From Lachnospiraceae bacterium (GTDB lineage Bacteria > Bacillota > Clostridia > Lachnospirales > Lachnospiraceae): a stretch of 16,544 bases of DNA. This document shows, piece after piece, positions 7,346 to 13,693 of this stretch. The notes below the pieces were generated by a model. The model was given only the letters and a program-made list of their open reading frames with translations. It was not told the origin of the DNA and ran no database searches. Position numbers and translations under genes: made by a program. The stretch's first letter is position 1; each line of letters begins with the position of its first letter. The stretch spans positions 1-16,544 of the forward strand of contig CAAGLJ010000050.1 of the NCBI GenBank assembly GCA_900770785.1. Reading direction: 5' to 3'.

Positions 7346-9886
7346 CTATGATGAACAGACCTCACATTCCTCAACCTCCAGACTCTTGGAACGGATGTAA
7401 TAGATGGTCTTAACACCCTGTTCCCAGGCCAGCAGATAGAGATTCAGTACCTTGCGGAAGGTATACTCATTGGTAATGTACAGATTCATGCTCTGAGCCT
7501 GATCAATGTGACGCTGGCGGACTCCGCAGGCTCTTACGGACCAGGTCTGATCAATCTGATGTGCATTTTTGTAGTACCAGAAGGTGTCCATAGACAGCTC
7601 AGGTGCCACCCGGGGCATAAGTCCGTTCTTTTTTTCCTCCAGGAAGAAGCGGTTCATTACCGGATCCAGTCCGGCTGTGGTACCTGCCAGAATACTGGTA
7701 CTTCCGGTAGGGGCAATAGCCAAAAGATAAGCATTTCGCATCCCTTTTTCGGCTACCTTTTGGGCCAGGGCAGTCCAACGCTCATCTACGAGTCCCCGTT
7801 TTTTAAAGTAAGCACCGGTTTGCCAGTCACTTCCTTTAAAATAGGAATAACTTCCCTTTTCGGCAGCATTTTCACAGCTGGCTTCAATGGCAGCATAGTG
7901 AATACGGCCGAAAACCTCATCCGCAAAGGAAAGATGCTCTTCGCTCTCCCAGCTGATTTTGTGTTTAGCCAGCATATGGTGGTAGCCGCTTATACCCAGA
8001 CCTACAGGACGATAGTTTTCATTATTGATTTTGGCGTAGGGCAGCGGAAAAAAGTTAAGGTCAATTACATTATCCAGGGCACGCATGGCACTCTTCGTTA
8101 TGTAAGAAAGCTCATCAGGATTTTTTACGTCAATTCTTCCCAAAGACAGGCTGGCCAGATTGCAGACCACAAATTCTCCTGGTCGGGTTACGGTAACGAC
8201 TACCTGTTCTCCATCTTTGGTTTCTATGGTTTGTTCTACAGATTCAATTTCTGCCATATTCTGGGCAATTTCTGTACAGAGGTTGCTGCAGTAAATCATT
8301 CCCTTATGACTGTTGGGATTGGCACGGTTTACGTGATCCCGGTTAAAGGTAAAGGGAGTACCCGTTTCTACTACACTTTTAATGATTAAACGAACCAGGG
8401 ACTTAATGGGAATTACCCGCTTGGGAATTCGGGAATCGTGGATACAGTCCAGGTATTTTTCCTCCCATTCTTCACCGTAACAGTCCTCCAGACCATAGCC
8501 TTTAATGGTTCTGATCTCATGGGGACACATCAGATACCAGTCTCCCTCAAGGTTGTCCCGTACCTGTTTCCAGAAATAGTCGGGGTAACAGAGAGCGGGA
8601 AAAACATCGTGAGCCTTCATCCGGTCATCACCATTATTGGTTCGCAGATTCAGAAATTCAGGAACATCCCTGTGCCATACATCCAGATAAACGGCAACAG
8701 AGCCCTGCCGCATGCCCAGCTGATCCACCGCAATAGCCGTATCATTGGCAAGACGAATCCAGCGGATTACACCGCCGGCAGCTCCCTCAAAGCCTCGAAT
8801 ACTGCTTCCGCTGGCACGTACTTTTCCAAAATACATTCCCATACCGCCGCCAAATTTGCTTACCTTCGCAAAATTATCAATAGAGCGGTAAATACCATCC
8901 AGACTGTCAGGGACGGTATCAATGAAGCAGGAGGAAAGCTGGTGATAGGGCTTTCGGGCGTTGGAAAGGGTGGGGGTAGCCACAGTTACCTGCAGCCTGC
9001 TGAGCATATCGTAAAAGCGTCTGACCCACTGGGAACGCTCTTTATTCTCCTGCTTTTCCTGCATGGCCAGATGCATGGCCACGCCCATGAACATTTCCTG
9101 AGGGGTTTCCAGAGGAACGTTCTTGTGGGTGCGGATAATGTAGCGGTTTAAAAGTAATTCCAGACCGGAATAATTCAGAAGATGGTTTCTATCCTCCTGA
9201 ATCCAGCTCTCAAATTCCTCAATTTCCCTGCGGCTGTAGCTTTCCAGAATATAGCTGCCATAGAGTTTTTCCTGAGTTAAATACTGAAGCTTACTGTAAA
9301 AGTCAGAAATCCCCAAATCAGCCGTATTTTTTTCCAGCTGTTGATAAAAATCAAGATATAGGAGTCTGGAGGCAATCATTTCCCAGCCCGGAGCCTCCTG
9401 GGTGGTCAGCTCTACAGCAGACTTTGTCAGCATTTTCAGCTTTTCCGCCTGAGAGCTGCTTTCTTTGATCATACCAAGAAATTTATGGGTCAGCTGCTGA
9501 AGGGAATATTCCTCAGCAGGGTATTCTTTCTGTGTTTGCTGTAATACAGCTTCCAGCTCAGAAAAATGGGGGAAGTGTAAGAGCAGTGCCTGGCGGGCAT
9601 GGCGCATCTGGGCTCTCTGCTGCCGATACAGGATGTAGCTTTTCAGTACTTTGTAAAGGTTTTCTTCCATCAGGGTAAGCTCTACCATATCCTGAATTTC
9701 CTCTACCGTCAGGGAGTAATCTCCTCCCCTGGCAGAAGGAAACCTGCTTTCCACCTTCTGAAGAATTTCCTCTAAGGTATGTTCGTCCACAGGTTCCTCA
9801 ACACTGGCAAAAGCCAGAGCTACTGCCTGCTTAATCTTATCCCCGCAATAAGGCTGGGGCTGACCGTTTCGCTTTTTGATTATCAT
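7346..9886 (-). CDS. nrdA: Class Ia ribonucleotide reductase, alpha (catalytic) subunit
   Basis: This 846-residue enzyme reduces ribonucleoside diphosphates to deoxyribonucleotides for DNA synthesis. Residues about 1-95 form an ATP-cone, the dATP/ATP overall activity switch. The catalytic set is complete: C320 and C575 (the redox pair, E. coli C225/C462), the thiyl cysteine C537 with N535 and E539 in NLCTE, and the radical-transfer pair Y829-Y830. A C-terminal C841-x-x-C844 can pass electrons from thioredoxin or glutaredoxin. The motif AIAPTGSTSI at 723-732 is a family hallmark. AAGGAG on the minus strand precedes the start by 12 nt, a little long. nrdB follows 45 bp downstream. The ATP-cone suggests dATP feedback inhibition, and the upstream NrdR-like boxes suggest transcriptional control as well. 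Confidence 0.97.
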   Translation of the reverse strand: MIIKKRNGQPQPYCGDKIKQAVALAFASVEEPVDEHTLEEILQKVESRFPSARGGDYSLTVEEIQDMVELTLMEENLYKVLKSYILYRQQRAQMRHARQALLLHFPHFSELEAVLQQTQKEYPAEEYSLQQLTHKFLGMIKESSSQAEKLKMLTKSAVELTTQEAPGWEMIASRLLYLDFYQQLEKNTADLGISDFYSKLQYLTQEKLYGSYILESYSRREIEEFESWIQEDRNHLLNYSGLELLLNRYIIRTHKNVPLETPQEMFMGVAMHLAMQEKQENKERSQWVRRFYDMLSRLQVTVATPTLSNARKPYHQLSSCFIDTVPDSLDGIYRSIDNFAKVSKFGGGMGMYFGKVRASGSSIRGFEGAAGGVIRWIRLANDTAIAVDQLGMRQGSVAVYLDVWHRDVPEFLNLRTNNGDDRMKAHDVFPALCYPDYFWKQVRDNLEGDWYLMCPHEIRTIKGYGLEDCYGEEWEEKYLDCIHDSRIPKRVIPIKSLVRLIIKSVVETGTPFTFNRDHVNRANPNSHKGMIYCSNLCTEIAQNMAEIESVEQTIETKDGEQVVVTVTRPGEFVVCNLASLSLGRIDVKNPDELSYITKSAMRALDNVIDLNFFPLPYAKINNENYRPVGLGISGYHHMLAKHKISWESEEHLSFADEVFGRIHYAAIEASCENAAEKGSYSYFKGSDWQTGAYFKKRGLVDERWTALAQKVAEKGMRNAYLLAIAPTGSTSILAGTTAGLDPVMNRFFLEEKKNGLMPRVAPELSMDTFWYYKNAHQIDQTWSVRACGVRQRHIDQAQSMNLYITNEYTFRKVLNLYLLAWEQGVKTIYYIRSKSLEVEECEVCSS

Positions 9887-9919
9887 TGCTGTTTATTGCT
9901 CCTTTTTGCCTGATATACA

Positions 9920-9961
9920 TGGCTGATACCCAGGCTTATTGCTTCACCTGGGTATCAGCCA
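9920..9961 (-). promoter_or_regulatory. Perfect 15-bp hairpin in the nrdA 5' leader
   Basis: TGGCTGATACCCAGG at 9920-9934 is perfectly inverted at 9947-9961, leaving a 12-nt loop. No U run follows on either strand, so it is not a canonical terminator. If transcription starts from the promoter at 9985-10013, the hairpin sits at the beginning of the nrdAB mRNA, about 35 nt before the nrdA start codon. On the minus strand the loop contains GCAATAA, which recurs between the nrdA SD and start codon. Possible roles are mRNA 5' stabilisation, a barrier to read-through from the upstream HAD gene, or a protein-binding site; the sequence does not decide. Confidence 0.6.
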
Positions 9962-9974
9962 CAATTTATAGCGT
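9959..9974 (-). promoter_or_regulatory. Candidate NrdR box 1 (downstream box)
   Basis: On the + strand CCACAATTTATAGCGT matches the NrdR-box consensus (acaCwAtATaTwGtgt, from memory) at 13 of 16 positions. It lies just downstream of the predicted -10 of the nrdAB promoter, where a bound NrdR would block transcription. NrdR is the widespread zinc-ribbon/ATP-cone repressor of ribonucleotide reductase genes. Its own gene is not in this window. Confidence 0.65.
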
Positions 9975-9984
9975 TTGCTAGGAA

Positions 9985-10013
9985 ATCATAACACAAGATA
10001 TGGAGGGATTCAA
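9985..10013 (-). promoter_or_regulatory. nrdAB promoter
   Basis: Read on the minus strand, TTGAAT (10008-10013) is followed after exactly 17 bp by TATGAT (9985-9990), and TGT precedes the -10 to give an extended -10 (TGn). Transcription should start near 9978, giving a leader of about 90 nt before nrdA. The 17-bp spacer is almost exactly the second NrdR-like box, which supports repression at this promoter. Confidence 0.68.
9991..10006 (-). promoter_or_regulatory. Candidate NrdR box 2 (in the promoter spacer)
   Basis: On the + strand ACACAAGATATGGAGG matches the remembered NrdR consensus at 12 of 16 positions. It begins 32 bp from box 1, leaving a 16-bp gap. NrdR boxes characteristically occur in pairs about three helical turns apart, so the spacing supports the pair more than either match alone. 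The box fills the spacer between the -35 and -10 of the nrdAB promoter. Confidence 0.62.
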
Positions 10014-10060
10014 GAAGAAAGTGAATGAAAAATGATTCCTCCTGATCAAATACCGCCGTC

Positions 10061-10708
10061 TTAACAGGAAGGTCGGCACTGACTAATTTTTTCACATAGT
10101 GCAGGAAGCTCCCCAAAATGCTCAATCGCATAATCCCATTCCTGGGGCTGACCAAATCCATATTTACAGTAGACAAAGGGAAGGCCCACGAAGCGGCAGG
10201 CCTCCAGGTCACCCTGAGTATCGCCCACATAAATGGCAGAGGAAAAGTGATTACGGGACATAACCAGCTGACAGTTATGGCCTTTTCCCTTACCGGTATA
10301 GCCGGGGCATTCAAAATCGGTAATATATTCGGTGATGTCCAGAGCTTTCATTACCAGTTCAATATAACCGGCTTCACAGTTGCTGACGATACAAACCTTA
10401 TATTTTTTCGCCAGCTTTTTTATGGTTTCCACTACACCTTCAAAAACCACTCCAGGGTGGACAGAAAGATATTCATGTTCCTTTTCACAGCATTCGTCAA
10501 TCAGCTTTCGCTGAGCCTTTTCATCCAGCTCGGGAAAAATAACAGCAGCGATTTCATAAAGGGTCCTGCCAAACAGCCCCTTTAATTTCTGTGGAGTAGC
10601 CCGAAAAGCCACTTCTGTTTTGCTTTCCAGTACCCTGTTCCAAACCTCGGCTACTACGGCGGTGGAATCCCATAAGGTACCATCAATGTCTAAAAGTACA
10701 GCATCCAT
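10061..10708 (-). CDS. HAD-superfamily phosphatase (phosphoglycolate phosphatase-like)
   Basis: This 215-residue protein shows the full HAD motif set: motif I DIDGTL with nucleophile D7 and D9, motif II S109 in IVSN, a motif III lysine at K140 or K142, and motif IV GDTQGD at 162-167. The helical insert between motif I and II is a small cap (about residues 15-80), as in phosphoglycolate phosphatase, PpaX and similar enzymes. It probably hydrolyses a small phosphorylated metabolite in the cytoplasm. The exact substrate cannot be read from sequence. The ATG has GAGGA just upstream on the minus strand. nrdA follows after 174 bp that contain its own promoter. HAD read-through into nrdAB is possible because no U-tailed terminator lies between. 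A nucleotide-related substrate would fit the neighbour but is speculation. Confidence 0.88.
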   Translation of the reverse strand: MDAVLLDIDGTLWDSTAVVAEVWNRVLESKTEVAFRATPQKLKGLFGRTLYEIAAVIFPELDEKAQRKLIDECCEKEHEYLSVHPGVVFEGVVETIKKLAKKYKVCIVSNCEAGYIELVMKALDITEYITDFECPGYTGKGKGHNCQLVMSRNHFSSAIYVGDTQGDLEACRFVGLPFVYCKYGFGQPQEWDYAIEHFGELPALCEKISQCRPSC

Positions 10709-10741
10709 TATTTTTGTTCCTCATTTCTTTTTTCTGCTATC

Positions 10742-10770
10742 AGTCTACATAAAACTTTTTCTTTTGGCAA
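10742..10770 (-). promoter_or_regulatory. Probable promoter of the HAD phosphatase gene
   Basis: On the minus strand TTGCCA (10765-10770) is followed after 17 bp by TAGACT (10742-10747). The -35 matches consensus at 5 of 6 positions and the -10 at 4 of 6. Transcription would start near 10735, giving a leader of about 27 nt that contains the SD. Confidence 0.45.
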
Positions 10771-10884
10771 ATAAAAAGTGAAAGATGTTTTTTGAAACTT
10801 TTGGGAAAGAATAAGTATCTAAAGATAAAAATATAATATAGGTAGAGATATGCCTGTACAATAGGATAAGGAAGAAAAATAATG

Positions 10885-10913
10885 TTGACAACTAAGTTTG
10901 GATATATTATTGT
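10885..10913 (+). promoter_or_regulatory. Promoter of the ytr-like operon
   Basis: A perfect TTGACA at 10885-10890 is followed after 17 bp by TATTGT at 10908-10913, a weak -10. TATTAT at 10905-10910 is an alternative with a 14-bp spacer. The leader would be roughly 105 nt. The -10 lies inside one arm of the repeat set described separately, so repressor binding there would occlude it. Confidence 0.55.
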
Positions 10914-10974
10914 ATTAATTACTTGATACAGATATACAATAAGACAGTCGGCATCGGCTATTGTGCTATTGTAT
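10908..10974. promoter_or_regulatory. Repeated TATTGTAT/ATACAATA motifs, candidate operator of the GntR regulator
   Basis: TATTGTAT occurs at 10908-10915 and 10967-10974, and its inverse ATACAATA at 10934-10941. A 6-bp core TATTGT is also at 10959-10964, and ACAATA at 10858-10863. The copies at 10908 and 10934 form an 8-bp inverted repeat with an 18-bp spacer overlapping the promoter. GCTATTGT is also duplicated in perfect tandem at 10957-10972. YtrA-type GntR proteins commonly repress their own operon by binding inverted repeats at the promoter, so this is a reasonable operator candidate. Confidence 0.45.
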
Positions 10975-11026
10975 GGATGGATAATTTTATCTTATCATCA
11001 TGATTTTAGTAAAGGAGGAAGGCTGA

Positions 11027-11398
11027 ATGTGGAAATTGAATGCTGACCGGCCGATCTATCTGCAGCTTGCAGAAAGGCTGGAACTGGCAATCTGTTCCGG
11101 GATCTATCAGCCCGGAGAGAGAATTCCCAGCGTAAGGGATCTGGCAGCTGAGGCTGGAGTTAATCCTAATACCATGCAGAGAGCCCTGGCAGAGCTGGAG
11201 AGGAAGAATGTGGTAGTTACTTTTCGAACCAGTGGAAGAACGGTGACGGAGGATAAGGCAATGATTAGAGAAACGAGGAACGCTTTAGCAAGAGAACAGG
11301 TGGATGAATTTTTAAAGAAGATGAAGGAAATGGGCTTTGAAAAGGAAGAAATCATAGAATTACTGAAGGAAGATGACGACAGCGGCCAGAGAGCCTGA
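11027..11398 (+). CDS. GntR-family transcriptional regulator, YtrA subfamily
   Basis: This short 123-residue protein has the GntR winged helix-turn-helix at about residues 8-75, with PGERIPSVRDLA at 26-37 and the recognition-helix region VNPNTMQRALAEL at 45-57. It has only a short helical tail (about 80-118) in place of a large effector domain. That length and layout are typical of the YtrA subfamily, whose members usually repress ABC transporter operons that include their own gene. It is the first gene of the operon and is preceded by a strong AAAGGAGG with an 8-nt spacer. The ATPase gene starts 49 bp downstream. In B. subtilis the comparable ytr operon is induced by cell-wall-active antibiotics; a similar inducer here is inference. 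Confidence 0.92.
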   Translation: MWKLNADRPIYLQLAERLELAICSGIYQPGERIPSVRDLAAEAGVNPNTMQRALAELERKNVVVTFRTSGRTVTEDKAMIRETRNALAREQVDEFLKKMKEMGFEKEEIIELLKEDDDSGQRA

Positions 11399-11447
11399 CA
11401 AAAGAGATGCGTAAGCTGTGGTGACAGCAGGAGGAGAGGAGACGAAG

Positions 11448-12161
11448 ATGGAAGATTTAGTAGTTATCAATGGACTATCCTATAGCTATGGAAAAAGTCA
11501 TGGCGAGATAAAATATGCTTTAGAGGATTTAAGCCTGCGCTTTTCACCGGGCAGGATAGTTGGCATCCTGGGACCCAACGGAAGCGGGAAGAGTACCCTG
11601 ATTAAGCTGCTTAATGGATTGCTTGTGCCCACCGGGGGAGAGATTATGATCGATGGTCATAAACCGGGTATTGAAACCAAAGCGGTGGTTTCCTATCTCC
11701 CGGAAAGAACCTATCTCCAGGCGGGAAAGACGGTACGTCAGATGCTGGACTATTTTGCAGACTTCTATACAGATTTTTCCATGGAAAGAGCGAAAGCCAT
11801 GCTGGAATCCCTGGGGATTAAAGAGAATGAACCGTTAAAGACTCTGTCCAAAGGAACCAGAGAAAAAATTCAGCTGATTCTGGTGATGAGCCGGGATGCC
11901 AGGGTTTATATTCTGGATGAGCCCATAGCAGGAGTTGATCCGGCAGCAAGAGATTATATTATCAGAACTATTATTCAAAATTACAATGAAAATGCGTTGG
12001 TACTTCTGGCAACTCATCTGATTACTGATGTGGAAGCCATTCTGGATGAAGTGGTATTTATTAAACAGGGAAAAAAGGTACTGCAGTCTACTGTAGAGGA
12101 AATCAGGGAGCAGCAGGGCAAGAGCGTAGATGCTTATTTCAGGGAGGTATTCGCATGTTAA
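11448..12161 (+). CDS. ABC transporter ATP-binding protein, YtrB-like
   Basis: The open frame extends back to GTG 11418, but ATG 11448 is preferred, with AGGAG at 11437-11441, 6 nt upstream; this gives 237 residues. Walker A GPNGSGKST is at 42-50, Walker B VYILDEP at 153-159 and the switch histidine H190 in ATH. The signature is LSKGT at 133-137 rather than LSGGQ, and the Q-loop region reads SYLPER instead of having the usual glutamine. Both departures are common in YtrB/antibiotic-exporter-type ATPases, so the protein is probably active. It overlaps the following membrane-subunit gene by 7 bp, which implies translational coupling and a direct ATPase-permease pair in the cytoplasmic membrane. 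The substrate is unknown. Confidence 0.92.
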   Translation: MEDLVVINGLSYSYGKSHGEIKYALEDLSLRFSPGRIVGILGPNGSGKSTLIKLLNGLLVPTGGEIMIDGHKPGIETKAVVSYLPERTYLQAGKTVRQMLDYFADFYTDFSMERAKAMLESLGIKENEPLKTLSKGTREKIQLILVMSRDARVYILDEPIAGVDPAARDYIIRTIIQNYNENALVLLATHLITDVEAILDEVVFIKQGKKVLQSTVEEIREQQGKSVDAYFREVFAC

Positions 12162-12949
12162 AAAAATTGATAAAGCACGAATGGATAAGATTATGGAAGG
12201 TACCTGCCGCTTTGCTGATTTTACTGCAGATCATGGCTCTGGGAGCAGGACTGACCTTTATGGAACCTTTCTTTTTCAGTGGTGCAGAAGGGGTGAAGGT
12301 GATCCTTTTTCTGGTCTGGACGACCTTCGCTGTCAGTGTTGCAGGGGTGGCTTTCGGAATCTATATTTATCTGGCTATCCAGTTTTATAAGAGTACATAT
12401 TCGGATGAGGGCTACCTTACCCATACCCTTCCGGTTTCCCCCCGCCAGATTCTGGTAAGCAAGATTTTACTCATTATTTTATGGCAGCTTTTTGTTATAC
12501 TGGGCATACTGCTGGCCGGCTTTATTTGTGCCGCTGTATCCACCATCTGTCTGGGAGGAGAGTGGTCGGACTGGAAGGAGGGAATCGGCATTTTACTGGA
12601 ATGGACGAAGATAGAGTATGGTTATGGAGAGAAGGAATGGATTAGCTGTATTATCGCTGTTGTTATAAATAGAACAGCTTCCATATTTTACAACGGAGTG
12701 TGGATCGTGGCCTTTGTCAGCATCGGACAGCTGGTGAAAAAGCATCGTGTTGCGGCAGCTTTTGGAGCAGCCTGTCTGATAGCTTTTATTTTATCTTTGT
12801 TCAAGAGTTTAATCAGGGGTTCGTCTGTGGATATAATTGAGTTTATTATGGAGGGAATCTGGGCAAAAACATTCCTGTATATCCTTGCGGCGATTGTACT
12901 CTACATCATCAGCGAGTATATCCTTCGCTATAAGCTGAATCTGGAATAA
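12155..12949 (+). CDS. ABC-2-type membrane subunit (YtrC-like)
   Basis: This 264-residue protein is strongly hydrophobic, with about six predicted membrane spans near residues 15-38, 48-77, 101-131, 163-190, 198-217 and 238-256. The stretch EGYLTHTLPVS at 85-95 after the second span is typical of YtrC-type and related ABC-2 membrane proteins. It should pair with the ATPase encoded just upstream, with which it overlaps by 7 bp; GGAGG lies in the end of that gene as the SD. B. subtilis has two such membrane proteins (YtrC and YtrD). Only one is present here, so the transporter would be a homodimer. The next gene begins 21 bp later. Confidence 0.85.
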   Translation: MLKKLIKHEWIRLWKVPAALLILLQIMALGAGLTFMEPFFFSGAEGVKVILFLVWTTFAVSVAGVAFGIYIYLAIQFYKSTYSDEGYLTHTLPVSPRQILVSKILLIILWQLFVILGILLAGFICAAVSTICLGGEWSDWKEGIGILLEWTKIEYGYGEKEWISCIIAVVINRTASIFYNGVWIVAFVSIGQLVKKHRVAAAFGAACLIAFILSLFKSLIRGSSVDIIEFIMEGIWAKTFLYILAAIVLYIISEYILRYKLNLE

Positions 12950-12970
12950 TAAGTAAAGGGATATAAAAAT

Positions 12971-13669
12971 ATGCATAGCTTAATTACCATTGAAAATATG
13001 GATAAGGTGTATAACCCGGGTGAAAACGAGGTTAGGGCATTGGACGGGGTTAACCTGACCATAGAGGAAAAGGAGTATGTGGCAATCATCGGGCAGTCAG
13101 GAAGCGGAAAATCCACTTTGATGAATATGCTGGGCTGTCTGGATGTTCCCACAAAAGGAAATTACATATTAAATAATCGAAATGTAGCACATTTGAGTGA
13201 CAATGAGCTGTCGGATATCCGGAATCATGAAATAGGCTTTATTTTCCAGGGCTTTAATCTGATTGCGAATCTGGATGCGCTGGAAAATGTGGAACTGCCT
13301 CTCCTTTATCGGGGTGTGGCAAGAAGTGAGAGAATCCGGCTGGCAATGGCGGCTCTGGAAAAAGTAGGACTGGAGAAAAGAATACATCACAGACCCTCTC
13401 AGCTGTCCGGCGGACAGCAGCAGAGGGTGGCTATCGCCAGAGCCATTGCCCAGGCTCCTCCAATCCTTTTGGCAGATGAGCCTACAGGAAACCTGGATTC
13501 TTCATCCAGCAGGGAAATCATGCAGATTTTAAAGCAGCTGAATGAGGAGGGCCATACCTTAATTTTAATTACGCATGATAACAGCATTGCAGCCCAGGCC
13601 CCCAGAATCATTCGCATGATGGATGGAAAAATTGTAGAGGATACAAAAGACAGATCCGTAGAAACTTAA
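12971..13669 (+). CDS. ABC transporter ATP-binding protein, MacB/YtrE (LolD-type) family
   Basis: All ABC ATPase motifs are canonical in this 232-residue protein: Walker A GQSGSGKST (41-49), Q-loop Q93 in FIFQGFNL, signature LSGGQ (145-149), Walker B ILLADEP (165-171) and H202 in THD. The segments GCLDVPTKG (55-63) and PTGNLDS (171-177) mark the MacB/LolD/FtsE-like group, which works as a mechanotransmitter with FtsX-fold permeases instead of moving substrate through the bilayer. Its partner is the MacB-type permease encoded two genes later; the adaptor gene lies between. It follows the YtrC-like gene by 21 bp and is most like YtrE in the B. subtilis ytr operon. Confidence 0.94.
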   Translation: MHSLITIENMDKVYNPGENEVRALDGVNLTIEEKEYVAIIGQSGSGKSTLMNMLGCLDVPTKGNYILNNRNVAHLSDNELSDIRNHEIGFIFQGFNLIANLDALENVELPLLYRGVARSERIRLAMAALEKVGLEKRIHHRPSQLSGGQQQRVAIARAIAQAPPILLADEPTGNLDSSSSREIMQILKQLNEEGHTLILITHDNSIAAQAPRIIRMMDGKIVEDTKDRSVET

Positions 13670-13693
13670 CAGGTAATAGATGGGAGAGAAGTG

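Larger units (their letters stand above)
10709..11026. other. Divergent intergenic region between the HAD gene and the ytr-like operon
   Basis: This 318-bp AT-rich stretch holds no supportable gene. The left part carries a probable minus-strand promoter for the HAD gene. The right part carries the + strand promoter, a set of TATTGTAT/ATACAATA repeats and a strong SD (AAAGGAGG at 11011-11018) for the GntR gene. A lone TATAAT at 10832-10837 has no matching -35. Confidence 0.8.

Noticed and set aside
7508..9151. Two long plus-strand open frames (293 and 237 codons) opposite nrdA
   Set aside because: Both are antisense to the conserved catalytic core of NrdA and have no recognisable family features; they reflect codon bias in nrdA.
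9920..9961. Reading the nrdA-leader hairpin as the terminator of the HAD gene
   Set aside because: No U tract follows the stem on the minus strand, so rho-independent termination is unlikely.
10773..10802. AAAAGT...ACTTTT inverted repeat upstream of the HAD gene
   Set aside because: It is a 6-bp AT-rich match in an AT-rich region, and it overlaps no promoter element in a meaningful way.
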